Of a DNA stretch of 15,810 nucleotides, positions 1 to 8,113 are shown one piece after another. Where the stretch lies: NCBI GenBank assembly GCA_003246035.1, contig QKBP01000035.1:1-15810 (forward strand). Reading direction: 5' to 3'. Position numbers and translations under genes: made by a program. This DNA is from Desulfuromonadaceae bacterium. Lineage in GTDB: Bacteria > Desulfobacterota > Desulfuromonadia > Desulfuromonadales > SZUA-401. Within the stretch, counting starts at the first letter, position 1. Each line of letters starts with the position of its first letter. The notes below the pieces were generated by a model that was not told where the DNA came from, did not search any database, and worked only from the letters and a program-made list of their open reading frames with translations.

Positions 1-357
1 GACATCGTAGGGAGGCTCGACCCGCTCGGGCCCCTCGAGATCGATGGCCCGCTCGGCGACGTTGGAGGCCAGATCGGCCATACGCTCGAGGTCGTTGTTG
101 ATCTTGAGGACCGAGACGATGAAGCGCAGGTCGGTGGCGACCGGCTGGTGCAGGGCGAGGATCTTCAGGCACTCCTCCTCGAGCTCCACCTCCATGTTGT
201 CGACCCGCTCGTCGCCGGCGATCACCTTGCGCGCCAGCTCGACGTCCCCTTCGCGCAGGGCCTGCACCGATTGCTGCACCGACTCCTCGACCACCGCGGC
301 GAGATCGAGAATGCTTTTCTTCAGGCGTTCCAGTTCACGAACCATGTGCACAGTCAT
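1..357 (-). CDS. phoU: PhoU, phosphate transport system regulator (3' end cut off)
   Basis: PhoU is a cytoplasmic helical-bundle protein that links the PstCAB transporter to PhoR and keeps the Pho regulon off when phosphate is plentiful. The 119 codons visible are the N-terminal half of a protein usually about 215-240 residues long; the rest lies left of position 1. They read as amphipathic helices with the family's acidic pattern, such as ERLKKSILDLA near residue 9 and LHQPVATDLRFIVSVLKI around residues 69-86, followed by NNDLERMADLASNVAERA, the typical E/DxxRMxD-type metal-binding stretch of PhoU. I chose ATG at 357 because GGGAGAG lies just upstream; a second in-frame ATG at 345 has no better site. 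It is the last visible gene of the pst operon, 12 bp after pstB. The family assignment is firm. Confidence 0.95.
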   Translation of the reverse strand, partial: MTVHMVRELERLKKSILDLAAVVEESVQQSVQALREGDVELARKVIAGDERVDNMEVELEEECLKILALHQPVATDLRFIVSVLKINNDLERMADLASNVAERAIDLEGPERVEPPYDV

Positions 358-369
358 TGTAGGCTCTCC

Positions 370-1152
370 CTAACCGAATCGACCGGTGATGTAATCTTCG
401 GTCTGCTTGACCCTGGGTTTGACGAACAGCTGCTTGGTGACCCCGAATTCGACCAGGTGCCCCTCGTAGAGGAAGGCGGTGAAATCGGAGACCCGAGCGG
501 CCTGCTGCATATTGTGGGTGACGATGATGATCGAGTAGTTTTCGCGCAGTTCGCCGATCAGCTCCTCGACGCGGGCTGTCGACTTGGGATCGAGGGCGCT
601 GCACGGCTCGTCCATCAGGATCACCTCGGGGTTGACCGCGATCGCACGGGCGATACAGAGGCGCTGCATCTGCCCGCCGGAGAGGCCGAGAGCCGAATCA
701 TTGAGCCGGTCCTTGACCTCGTCCCACAGCGCAGCACCGCGGAGGCTCTTCTCCACGGTCTCATCGAGCTGCTGCTTGTCCTTGACCCCCGCGATCCGCA
801 GGCCGTAGATCACGTTTTCATAGATCGACTTGGGGAACGGGTTCGACTTCTGGAAGACCATGCCGACCTTGCGACGCAGCTCGATGACATCGGTCGTCGG
901 CGCGTAGATGTCCTCGCTGTTGAGAGCGATCCGCCCGACCACCTTGGCCACGTCGACCAGATCGTTCATGCGGTTGAAGCAGCGCAGCAGGGTCGACTTG
1001 CCGCATCCCGAGGGCCCGATCAGGGCCGTGACCTGCCCGCGCGGGAAGGCCAGGGAGACATCGAACAAGGCCTGCGACTCTCCGTAGTAGAAATCGAGAC
1101 CTTCGACGGCGATCACCGGGTCGTCGATCGTTATCAGCTGTTCTCTGGGCAT
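370..1152 (-). CDS. pstB: Phosphate ABC transporter ATP-binding protein PstB
   Basis: PstB is the cytoplasmic ATPase that powers phosphate import through the PstC/PstA channel. At 260 residues it is full length for the family. Visible motifs in order are: Walker [10 protein letters not shown] at residues 46-54; a Q-loop in [18 protein letters not shown], a stretch characteristic of PstB; the ABC signature LSGGQMQR at 157-164; Walker B ILMDEP with D181 and catalytic E182, followed by CSALDP; and the switch histidine in VTHNMQQA. The C-terminal [18 protein letters not shown] is also typical of PstB. ATG at 1152 is preceded by an AGAGAGG-type ribosome binding site. The gene lies 19 bp after pstA and 12 bp before phoU, so it is co-transcribed with both. 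Nothing is missing or altered in the catalytic motifs. Confidence 0.98.
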   Translation of the reverse strand: MPREQLITIDDPVIAVEGLDFYYGESQALFDVSLAFPRGQVTALIGPSGCGKSTLLRCFNRMNDLVDVAKVVGRIALNSEDIYAPTTDVIELRRKVGMVFQKSNPFPKSIYENVIYGLRIAGVKDKQQLDETVEKSLRGAALWDEVKDRLNDSALGLSGGQMQRLCIARAIAVNPEVILMDEPCSALDPKSTARVEELIGELRENYSIIIVTHNMQQAARVSDFTAFLYEGHLVEFGVTKQLFVKPRVKQTEDYITGRFG

Positions 1153-1171
1153 CTTCTGACCGACCTCTCTT

Positions 1172-2776
1172 CTAGAACGTTCCGAAAGTATAGCGTTTCT
1201 TCATCTTGTTACGCAGGTAGATCGCGACGCTGCTCATCGTCAGCACGATCAGCACCAGCAGCAGGGTGGTGACGAACACCATCGGCTTGGCGGCCTCGAC
1301 ATTGGGGGACTGGAAGCCGATGTCGAAGATATGGAAGCCGAGATGCATGAACTTGCGATCCAGATGCACGAACGGGAAGTTGCCGTCGATCGGCAGCGCC
1401 GGCGCCAGCTTGACCACTCCGGTGATCATCAGCGGCGCGACCTCGCCCGCGGCGCGGGCCATGGCCAGGATCAGCCCGGTCATGATCCCGGGAGAGGCCA
1501 TCGGCAGCAGGATGCGGTAGAGGGTCTGAAACTTGGTCGAACCGAGCGCCAGGGACCCTTCACGCATCTCCCGGGGGATCGCGCCGAGGGCCTCCTCGGT
1601 GGCCACGATCACCACCGGCACGGTGAGCAGCGACAACGTCAGGCTTGCCCAGAGAATCCCGCCGGTCCCGAAGGTCGGGGTGGGGAGTCGCTCGGCGAAG
1701 AACAGGCTGTCGAGGGCACTGCCGATCCCGTAGACGAAGAAGCCCAGCCCGAAGATCCCGTAGACGATCGAGGGGATTCCGGCGAGGTTGTTCACGGCGA
1801 TGCGCACGATCCGGACCAGAATCCCTTCACGGGCGTATTCCCGCAGGTAGATCGCGGCGATCACCCCGAGCGGGAAGGAGACCAGGCTCATGAGGAAGAT
1901 CAGCATCACGGTACCGAAGATGGCCGGGAAGAGCCCACCTTCGGTGTTCGACTCCCGCGGCTCTCCGACGAACAGCTCGATGAGCTTGTCGGCGTAGAAC
2001 ACCCCCTTGTCGAACCAGGACATGGCGTTGGGACGATACAGGCGGACAATTTCGGCGACGACGATCTCCTTTTCAGTCCCCCGGGCGTCGCTGAAAACAG
2101 CCCGGGCCTCGCGCATGCGCCGTTCGAGCTGGTTCTGCTCGGCGAGGTGAACCTCGAAGGCGTGGTTGAGCTCCTCGATTTCGGCCTGCAGTTCGCGGTA
2201 AGCGCCGCTCTCCCGGCTCCCGCCAGCGTGCAGCAGCTCGAGCTGCTTCAGGCGCAGCTTTTCGGCATCGAAGCTGATCTCGCTGACCGTTTCGACCTTG
2301 TCCTCGACGGCCTCTTTCTGAACCTCGACCGCCTCGCGGAGGGCATCGAGCTTCTCCAGCGGGGTCGCCGTTTCGGCCGCCTCGAGCATCCCGGCCGTCT
2401 CGACCCGCTCGAGAAATCCATAGAAGTTGCCGTATTCTACGCGTTCCAGGGCGATGGCCTCGGCGGGCCTGGAGATCGACACGATGTCGGATTCGTCGAA
2501 CCAGCGGAAGTCGAGCCCGTACAGGTCGCGGTTGCCGATCTTGAGCTGCAGACGCTCCCCTTCTCCGTTGTGGACCGGCTCACGCTTGACCACCTCCCCC
2601 ATCCAGGCGGTCCCGTCCCCCATCTCGAGTCGCTGCAGATCGCTCGGCCAGAAGACCCCCAGACCGTTGACCAACACCACCACGATCAGGGTAAAGGCGA
2701 TCAGCAGGGTCACGCCCAGAGCGGCTCCGGCCCCCCAGACGCACGGCTCGCCGATTCTCCAGTATGTCATCTTCAT
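1172..2776 (-). CDS. pstA: Phosphate ABC transporter permease PstA, long form
   Basis: PstA is one of the two inner-membrane permease subunits of the high-affinity phosphate importer. The 534 residues fall into three parts: a membrane helix at about 18-38; a large extracytoplasmic insert from about 40 to 265 rich in Glu, Leu and Arg, with predicted coiled-coil stretches (for example residues 140-225, including LERRMREAR); and a standard permease domain from about 279 to the end with five or so membrane helices. The cytoplasmic EAA loop that contacts PstB is visible at about 393-415 ([20 protein letters not shown]). E. coli PstA is about 300 residues; long forms are known in Pseudomonas and relatives. 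Start ATG at 2776 has CGGGAG upstream; a second ATG two codons later is possible. It is 13 bp from pstC. The transporter role is certain; the role of the insert is unknown. Confidence 0.96.
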   Translation of the reverse strand: MKMTYWRIGEPCVWGAGAALGVTLLIAFTLIVVVLVNGLGVFWPSDLQRLEMGDGTAWMGEVVKREPVHNGEGERLQLKIGNRDLYGLDFRWFDESDIVSISRPAEAIALERVEYGNFYGFLERVETAGMLEAAETATPLEKLDALREAVEVQKEAVEDKVETVSEISFDAEKLRLKQLELLHAGGSRESGAYRELQAEIEELNHAFEVHLAEQNQLERRMREARAVFSDARGTEKEIVVAEIVRLYRPNAMSWFDKGVFYADKLIELFVGEPRESNTEGGLFPAIFGTVMLIFLMSLVSFPLGVIAAIYLREYAREGILVRIVRIAVNNLAGIPSIVYGIFGLGFFVYGIGSALDSLFFAERLPTPTFGTGGILWASLTLSLLTVPVVIVATEEALGAIPREMREGSLALGSTKFQTLYRILLPMASPGIMTGLILAMARAAGEVAPLMITGVVKLAPALPIDGNFPFVHLDRKFMHLGFHIFDIGFQSPNVEAAKPMVFVTTLLLVLIVLTMSSVAIYLRNKMKKRYTFGTF

Positions 2777-2789
2777 AGCGTACTCCCGG

Positions 2790-5027
2790 CTAGAAACGGC
2801 CGTACTTCGCGCGCAGGCGCTGGCGGATCACCTCGGCGGCGGTGTTGACGATAAAGGTCATGACGAACAGCAGCACCGCCGAAAGGAACAGCACCCGGTA
2901 AAGGGTCCCTCCGTGCGGCGCCTCGGGGATTTCGACGGCGATGTTCGAGCTCAGGGGGCGCATGCCGTTGAAGATGCTCAGGTCCATGATCGCCGTGTTG
3001 CCGGTCGCCATCAGCACGATCATGGTTTCCCCGACCGCTCGCCCGAAGCCGATCATGGTCCCGGCGAAGATCCCGGGGCTGGCCGAGGGGAGGATCACCC
3101 TCCAGACCGTCTGCCAGCGGCTCGCTCCGCAGGCCAGCGAGGCGGCCTTGAGACTCGGGGGGACGTTCGAAAGGGAATCCTCGGCGATGGTGAAGATGAT
3201 CGGAATCACCGCAAACCCCATGGCGAAGGCGATCACGATGCAGTTGCGGGGGTCGTAACGGGTCCCCAACGACTCGAACAGCCACAGCTTGAGGTCACCG
3301 CCGAAGAATATCTGCTCGAACGTCGGGCCGAAGCTGAACGCGGCCGCGACGGCAATGACGATGACCGGCACAACGGCCAGGAATTCGTACCCCCGCTCGA
3401 GGTGTTTGAGCCGGTCGTGACTGCGCAGCGGTTGCCAGACCAGGATCGCGATCATCACCCCGGCCGGAACGAACAGGATACTCAAGAAGACCGCGCCGAC
3501 GGAGGCTTCGATGATCGGCGCCAGCCACAGGGCGGCGAGAAAACCGATGATCACGGTCGGAATCGCGGCCATGATCTCGACCATCGGCTTGATGAATTCG
3601 CGGACCCTGGGGCGACAGAACTGGCTGGTGTAGATCGCCCCGAACAGCGCCAGCGGCAGGGCAAAGATCATCGCATAGAAGGTCCCCTTGAGGGTGCCGA
3701 AGATCAGTGGGGTCAGGCTCAGCTTCGGCTCGAAGTCGTCGCTGGCCGACGAGGACTGCCAGGCCCAGACCGGCTCGTCGTACCCTTCGTACCAGACCTT
3801 GCCGAACAGGGTCTTCAGGCTGACCTCGGGGTGCGGATTGTCGATACGCCAGGCGACCAGGGAGCCGTTGTCTGCGAGAGTCACCAGACCGTCGCTGCGG
3901 GTCGAGAGGGCGAAATGCTTTCCGGTTACTGCGGGCGCCGGGAGCTCCAGCAGGTGACGTTCGCTGGTCATGTGGTCGAGATGCAACCCCCCGTCGCGGC
4001 TGTAGCTGAGCAGCGACTTGTCCCGCAGCGAAGGCTGGATCCGCTCGACCTGTCCGGGGTGAGGGGTGAGCTGGTGGAGCCGGGTGAGCACGAAGCGGGA
4101 CGGGTCGTTGCTGTCGCGCACCGGCGACCAGGTCGACAGGCGTCCGCGGGCATCTCCCACCGCCAGGGAATAGTCGCCGAACACGAGCCCGAGCGCCGTA
4201 ATCGCCGCCTCGTCGCCGTTCGCCCGGACCTTGTCGATCAGCTCGGGTTCGCCCGGCTCCTGGAGCGTGTAACGGAGCAGAAAGCCCCGGTCAGTTCCGA
4301 CATAGAGGTTGCTCCCGGCCTGGTCGGGGATCAGGGCCGTGATCGCACCGGACCCGGGATCCTCGATGGTTGCCTCGAAGTTCTCCTCCTCGGCATCACC
4401 GAACAGCGACTCGCTCAGCACGGTCTGGCTCACCCGCACGCGATTCTCCGCGAGCAGCTCGATACGGGTCCGTGTCCCCTCCTCCTCACCGCGGAGAAAG
4501 ACCTGCTTCGGGACCTGTCCCCGGGACGCGGGGGGGGAATCCCACAGCGTGGCCACGCTGTAACGAATGGTCCGCTTGTTCCCCCGTTCCTCGTCGAAAA
4601 AAGGTGAGAAGGTCACACGCACCAGCGTCGCCGACCCGTCGTCCCAGGTCAGGGCATACAGCTGGCGCCCGAAAGGCTCCACCGACCTCAGGATCTTCCC
4701 TTCGGCGACCTGCACGGTACTGGCGGGCTGTGTCGGGGCACCGGCAAGCGGGATGAAGTGGAAGGCTCCCGCATCGGAAACCAGGAAGGCATTTTCGAGG
4801 TAATCGTCGATGCCGACCGCCAGAACCCTGTCGGAGGGCAACGCCAGGGGGTTCTCCAGGCTCGCCGTCGGCGTCGTCTTGGGGGCCTTGAAGAGCGGTA
4901 GAGAGACGTTGACAATCAACAGCAGGATGAGAATGACCGTGATGATGATCGCCATGCCGCCGAGGGTAATGAACCACTTGGCGAGACGATCGTTGCGCTT
5001 GATCCTGCGTCTGAAGGCTTCGTTCAT
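2790..5027 (-). CDS. pstC: Phosphate ABC transporter permease PstC with extracytoplasmic propeller-like domain
   Basis: PstC pairs with PstA to form the phosphate channel. The 745-residue product is more than twice the size of E. coli PstC. It has a short basic cytoplasmic N-terminus, a membrane helix at about 17-42, and a long extracytoplasmic region (about 55-430). That region contains spaced repeats ending in blade-like strands such as LAVGDARGRLSTWSP, LYVGTDRGFLLRYTL, LLSYSRDGGLHL and LVTLADNGSLVAWRI, which suggest a WD40- or PQQ-like beta-propeller. The permease domain runs from about 436 to the end, with the EAA loop near 614-645 (EDSLSNVPPSLKAASLACGAS) and the family segment GFGRAVGETMIVLMATGN. 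Start ATG at 5027 has only a weak GGTGACC site. Long PstC forms exist in Pseudomonas. The propeller is my inference from sequence pattern; the permease is clear. Confidence 0.95.
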   Translation of the reverse strand: MNEAFRRRIKRNDRLAKWFITLGGMAIIITVILILLLIVNVSLPLFKAPKTTPTASLENPLALPSDRVLAVGIDDYLENAFLVSDAGAFHFIPLAGAPTQPASTVQVAEGKILRSVEPFGRQLYALTWDDGSATLVRVTFSPFFDEERGNKRTIRYSVATLWDSPPASRGQVPKQVFLRGEEEGTRTRIELLAENRVRVSQTVLSESLFGDAEEENFEATIEDPGSGAITALIPDQAGSNLYVGTDRGFLLRYTLQEPGEPELIDKVRANGDEAAITALGLVFGDYSLAVGDARGRLSTWSPVRDSNDPSRFVLTRLHQLTPHPGQVERIQPSLRDKSLLSYSRDGGLHLDHMTSERHLLELPAPAVTGKHFALSTRSDGLVTLADNGSLVAWRIDNPHPEVSLKTLFGKVWYEGYDEPVWAWQSSSASDDFEPKLSLTPLIFGTLKGTFYAMIFALPLALFGAIYTSQFCRPRVREFIKPMVEIMAAIPTVIIGFLAALWLAPIIEASVGAVFLSILFVPAGVMIAILVWQPLRSHDRLKHLERGYEFLAVVPVIVIAVAAAFSFGPTFEQIFFGGDLKLWLFESLGTRYDPRNCIVIAFAMGFAVIPIIFTIAEDSLSNVPPSLKAASLACGASRWQTVWRVILPSASPGIFAGTMIGFGRAVGETMIVLMATGNTAIMDLSIFNGMRPLSSNIAVEIPEAPHGGTLYRVLFLSAVLLFVMTFIVNTAAEVIRQRLRAKYGRF

Positions 5028-5052
5028 AGGGTCACCGTCTGGAAGAAACAGA

Positions 5053-5083
5053 GTCCCGCCACCCGGATTACGGGTGGCGGGAC
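5053..5083 (-). promoter_or_regulatory. Perfect stem-loop between pstS and pstC
   Basis: A 13-bp perfect inverted repeat (arms 5053-5065 and 5071-5083, GTCCCGCCACCCG) with a 5-nt loop lies in the 102-bp pstS-pstC gap. On the coding strand it is followed by a broken U-rich stretch (TCTGTTTCTTCC), not a solid U-run. It is therefore better read as a partial terminator or a 3'-end-protecting element than as a full operon end. In many pst operons such an element allows far more binding protein than permease. The structure is seen directly; the role is inferred. Confidence 0.7.
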
Positions 5084-5129
5084 CGCCATGGTGCGCGTCG
5101 TTGCTGCGTTGCGATCCGGTGATCGCCGT

Positions 5130-6104
5130 TTAGTCGAGCAGCTTCGCCATCTTGGCAGCAACCTCGGCGGTCAGGGGGAGGTAGCCGTCCTTGATCACGA
5201 TCTCCTGGCCTTCTTTCGAAAGCACGAACTTGAGAAATTCCTTCTGTAGCGTGTCGAGGGGCTTGTTCGGCTCCTTGACCACGTTGATGTAGAGGAGGCG
5301 CCCGAGGGGATACTTGCCCTGGAGCACGTTTTCATAGCTCGGCGCGTATGCGGGCTCTCCGTCCTTCTTGGCCAGGGCGATCGCCTTGACTTCCGAGGTC
5401 TTGTAGCCGATCCCCGAGTAACCGAGGCCACCCTTGTCTTCGCCAACCCCCTGGACCACCGAAGCCGAACCGGGTTGTTCTTTCACCGCATCACTGAAGT
5501 CCCCCTTGAACAGGGCGTGGTCCTTGAAGTAGCCGTAGGTGCCGGAGGCCGAGTTGCGACCGTAGAGGCTGACCGGCTGATTGGCCCAGGAGCCGGTCAG
5601 ACCGGCCTGACCCCAGGTCGCGATCGCCGTGGGATACCCCCCCTTGCGGGTCTTCGAGAACATCGCGTCGACCTGCTGCAGGGAGAGTTCGTTGATCGGG
5701 TTGTCCTTGTTCACGTAGACGGCGAGAGAGTCGAGGGCGACGCCGATGGTGGTCGGCTTGAAACCGAACTTCGCCTCGAAGGCCTCGATCTCCTTGTTCT
5801 TCATCTTGCGCGACATGGGGCCGAGCTGGGAGGTCCCCTCGATCAGTGCAGGGGGCGCGGTGCTCGAGCCCTTCCCCTCGATCTGGACGTTGACGTTGGG
5901 GTAGATCTTGCGGAACGACTCTGCCCACATGGTCATGAGGTTGTTGAGGGTGTCGGAACCGACGCTGTTGAGGTTGCCGGAGACACCGGAAACCTTCTGG
6001 TAGCTCTTAAGTTTCGGGTCGACCTTGACGGTCTCGGCGCTGGCCACTGAGACAAGCGCCATAAGCACGAGTACGGCTGTCAGAATGTGCTTCATCTGCT
6101 TCAT
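5130..6104 (-). CDS. pstS: Phosphate ABC transporter substrate-binding protein PstS
   Basis: PstS captures phosphate in the periplasm and delivers it to PstCA. The 324-residue product starts with a clear signal peptide: MKQMK, a hydrophobic stretch, then a SVASA-type cleavage site near residues 20-21. The mature protein shows the PstS-family pattern: a phosphate-contacting N-terminal loop [10 protein letters not shown], the segment [20 protein letters not shown], the hinge sequence [16 protein letters not shown], and the second-lobe loop [15 protein letters not shown], where the S/G/T residues coordinate phosphate. I chose ATG at 6104 because GAGGAG sits 6-7 nt upstream; the open frame runs up to 6137, but that would put 11 polar residues before the signal peptide. 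There is no lipobox cysteine, so it is a soluble periplasmic form. Strong Pho-type repeats lie upstream, consistent with induction in phosphate limitation. Confidence 0.97.
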   Translation of the reverse strand: MKQMKHILTAVLVLMALVSVASAETVKVDPKLKSYQKVSGVSGNLNSVGSDTLNNLMTMWAESFRKIYPNVNVQIEGKGSSTAPPALIEGTSQLGPMSRKMKNKEIEAFEAKFGFKPTTIGVALDSLAVYVNKDNPINELSLQQVDAMFSKTRKGGYPTAIATWGQAGLTGSWANQPVSLYGRNSASGTYGYFKDHALFKGDFSDAVKEQPGSASVVQGVGEDKGGLGYSGIGYKTSEVKAIALAKKDGEPAYAPSYENVLQGKYPLGRLLYINVVKEPNKPLDTLQKEFLKFVLSKEGQEIVIKDGYLPLTAEVAAKMAKLLD

Positions 6105-6185
6105 GGGTTTCTCCTCGCTAACAGGGTTATGGGTCATTGTGACGAAAGGATCGGGTCTGACGGATCATGACCTTGCTGTTTCGTG

Positions 6186-6239
6186 ACTATCGCCATGCCG
6201 TGTTAGGAACAGGTCAGGGGGACGTTAAGAAGGCGTCAA
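6186..6239 (-). promoter_or_regulatory. Candidate Pho box array (four repeats) with pstS-proximal promoter
   Basis: Four direct repeats begin at 6202, 6213, 6224 and 6235, an exact 11-bp period. On the plus strand they read GTTAG, GTCAG, GTTAA and GTCAA; on the coding strand CTAAC, CTGAC, TTAAC and TTGAC. Exactly 10 nt downstream of the last repeat on the coding strand is GATAGT (6191-6186), a 4/6 match to TATAAT. No good -35 is present, as expected when PhoB bound to a Pho box replaces it. The predicted transcript start is near 6179, giving a leader of about 75 nt to pstS. PhoB-type regulators bind 7-bp half-sites with 4-bp spacers, which is this geometry. Confidence 0.75.
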
Positions 6240-6277
6240 AAGTGGAACATTCTCAACAGCCTGACGCTTCGAGATGC

Positions 6278-6320
6278 AGTTTAGATAAGTTTTGTTAGCG
6301 CGGGGTTAGGCTCGTGTTAA
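6278..6320 (-). promoter_or_regulatory. Candidate distal Pho box array (three repeats) with second promoter
   Basis: Three more repeats of the same core start at 6294, 6305 and 6316 (plus strand GTTAG, GTTAG, GTTAA), again at an exact 11-bp period. TAAACT (6283-6278, coding strand) is a 4/6 -10 match exactly 10 nt downstream, the same geometry as the proximal array. The array lies just after the phoR stop codon. It could be a second pstS promoter or an upstream cooperative binding site. The repeats are seen directly; the promoter role is inferred. Confidence 0.65.
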
Positions 6321-6337
6321 TCCGCGATGAGGCCGCA

Positions 6338-8113
6338 TCACGGCGCGGGCAGGATGAGGGTGAAGATGCTCCCCTGCTCAAGCCGGCTGTTGACCGTGAC
6401 TTCACCGCGATGCGCCTGGGCGATGTGCTTGACGATCGACAGCCCCAGGCCGGTTCCCCCCTGGTCTCGGCTCCGGGCCTTGTCGACGCGATAAAATCGC
6501 TCGAACAAACGGGGGAGATGCTCGGACGGAATTCCGCACCCCCAATCCTGCACCTTGAGGTAGAGCCGTTGGCGAATCTGGCTCGCATCGACAACGACGC
6601 GCGATCCCGAATCGCTGTACTTGATCGCATTGGTCAGCAGGTTGACGATCGCCTGCTCGAGCAGCGGAGGGTTGATGTCCCCTACGAGCTCCGGCGAACA
6701 GGTCAGCAGGACCTCGATCCGCTTCTCACTGGCCGCATGGCTGCAAGTGCCGATGGCGCTCTCCAGCACCGGCCTCAAATGCGCGCGCCCGAGTTGGATG
6801 CCATCACGATCCGAGTCCTGCTCGATGCGCGAGAGGGCCAGCAGGTCATCGATAATCGCATTGAGCCGATCGGCCTGCTTGAGCACGATGGCCACAAATC
6901 CCCGCGCGTCCTCGGGGTTCTCGAGTGCTCCGCCGGCCAGCGTCTCGGCCGAGCCGCGAATCGCAGTAATCGGGGTCTTGAGCTCGTGGGAGACATTGGC
7001 CACGAAATCGCGCCGGATGTTCTCGAGGCGACGCAGGCGGGTGATGTCGTTGAGCACCACGAGCGCACCGATCTGTTCACCCCGGGCGTTTGTCAGCGGG
7101 TTCCCGTGGGCCTGCAGAACATGTTCGACCCCCTCGACCCTGAGGATGAGATCCCGTTCGACAGGCTGGCTGGACTTGAGGGTATCGCTGACGAAGCGGA
7201 GCAGATCGGCCTTGCGCAGGACTTCCTGGATAGGCCTTCCCGTGACGGCATTGGCCTCGACACCGACCAGCTTGGCCGCCGCGCGGTTCATGCGCAGGAT
7301 CTGTTCCTGCATGTCGACCGCCAGCACCCCCTCGACCATGCTCCCGAGCATGGCCAGTTGTTCGTTGCGCTGCTCCACGATTGTCTTGATCCGCTCATCA
7401 AGCTGTTCGGCCATGCGATTGAGCGCATCGGCAAGCGCCGCGATCTCGGAGGCACCATGCAGCGGGAGGCGGCGCTCGAACTGACCGCGTGCAAAGCGGA
7501 TCGCCCCCCGCTTCATTTCTTCAAGGGGTTTGGATATCCGACGCGTGATCAGAAAACTGATCAGTGCCAGGGCCACAGAGAGGATCGTCCCGAAGACCAG
7601 GAGCTGGCGCTGCAGGGCATCGAGCGTGTGTTCGATACGCGCAACCGACACCGCCGTACGCAGACTCCCGACAATCTGCCCGTCCCTGCGCAGCGGAATG
7701 GCGACGTACATCATCTCCTGCTGCAACGTGCGACTGAACCGCACCGACATCCCGCTCTCCCCGGCGAGAGCGGCCCTGACCTCGGGACGTGCGGCATGGT
7801 TGTCCATCAACTGTGGGCTCTCCCGCGTATCACCGAGGACCCGTCCATCCTCGCGGATAACGGTCAGACGGGTATCGGTGCGCTCACCGAGCCGTTTGAC
7901 GAGCGTATCGAGAGCCGGATCAGCCACCAGCACCTGTCCGGGGTTGACGTTTTCGGCAACCAGAAAGGCTCGCTTCTCCAGATCATCCCGCACCTGCTCG
8001 TAGTAAAAGTGCCGCAGCGCACCGGAGACATACCACGACACGCTCACCAGCCCGACAATCACCAGGAGCAGAAACGTCGGGAAGATCAGGGTCAGAAGAG
8101 AGAAGCGTCTCAT
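6338..8113 (-). CDS. phoR: Phosphate regulon sensor histidine kinase PhoR
   Basis: PhoR is the inner-membrane kinase that phosphorylates PhoB when phosphate is low. The 591 residues contain: TM1 at about 9-30; an extracytoplasmic sensor region at about 31-165; TM2 at about 168-190; a HAMP linker (RRISKPLEEMKRGA onwards); a PAS-like domain at about 250-360 (MVEGVLAVDMQEQILRMNRAA); the H-box FVANVSHELKTP with phospho-accepting His376; an N-box NLLTNAIKYS; and G1/F/G2 boxes (DWGCGIP, LFERFYRVD, GGTGLGLSIVKHI). The large periplasmic domain differs from E. coli PhoR and is closer to the Bacillus/Geobacter layout. The start overlaps the phoB stop by 4 nt (ATGA), so the two are translationally coupled. 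Assignment to PhoR rather than another kinase rests on this pairing and on the adjacent pst genes. Confidence 0.95.
   Translation of the reverse strand: MRRFSLLTLIFPTFLLLVIVGLVSVSWYVSGALRHFYYEQVRDDLEKRAFLVAENVNPGQVLVADPALDTLVKRLGERTDTRLTVIREDGRVLGDTRESPQLMDNHAARPEVRAALAGESGMSVRFSRTLQQEMMYVAIPLRRDGQIVGSLRTAVSVARIEHTLDALQRQLLVFGTILSVALALISFLITRRISKPLEEMKRGAIRFARGQFERRLPLHGASEIAALADALNRMAEQLDERIKTIVEQRNEQLAMLGSMVEGVLAVDMQEQILRMNRAAAKLVGVEANAVTGRPIQEVLRKADLLRFVSDTLKSSQPVERDLILRVEGVEHVLQAHGNPLTNARGEQIGALVVLNDITRLRRLENIRRDFVANVSHELKTPITAIRGSAETLAGGALENPEDARGFVAIVLKQADRLNAIIDDLLALSRIEQDSDRDGIQLGRAHLRPVLESAIGTCSHAASEKRIEVLLTCSPELVGDINPPLLEQAIVNLLTNAIKYSDSGSRVVVDASQIRQRLYLKVQDWGCGIPSEHLPRLFERFYRVDKARSRDQGGTGLGLSIVKHIAQAHRGEVTVNSRLEQGSIFTLILPAP

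Noticed and set aside
148..1272. 374-codon plus-strand open frame opposite pstB and phoU
   Set aside because: Antisense shadow; pstB carries every ABC ATPase motif on the other strand.
1331..2848. 505-codon plus-strand open frame opposite pstA
   Set aside because: Compositionally biased antisense frame of a clear permease gene.
2427..4607. 726-codon plus-strand open frame opposite pstC and pstA
   Set aside because: The product is low-complexity (rich in D, R, G, H, E, P), typical of the antisense frame of GC-rich genes. The minus-strand frames here match well-known permeases.
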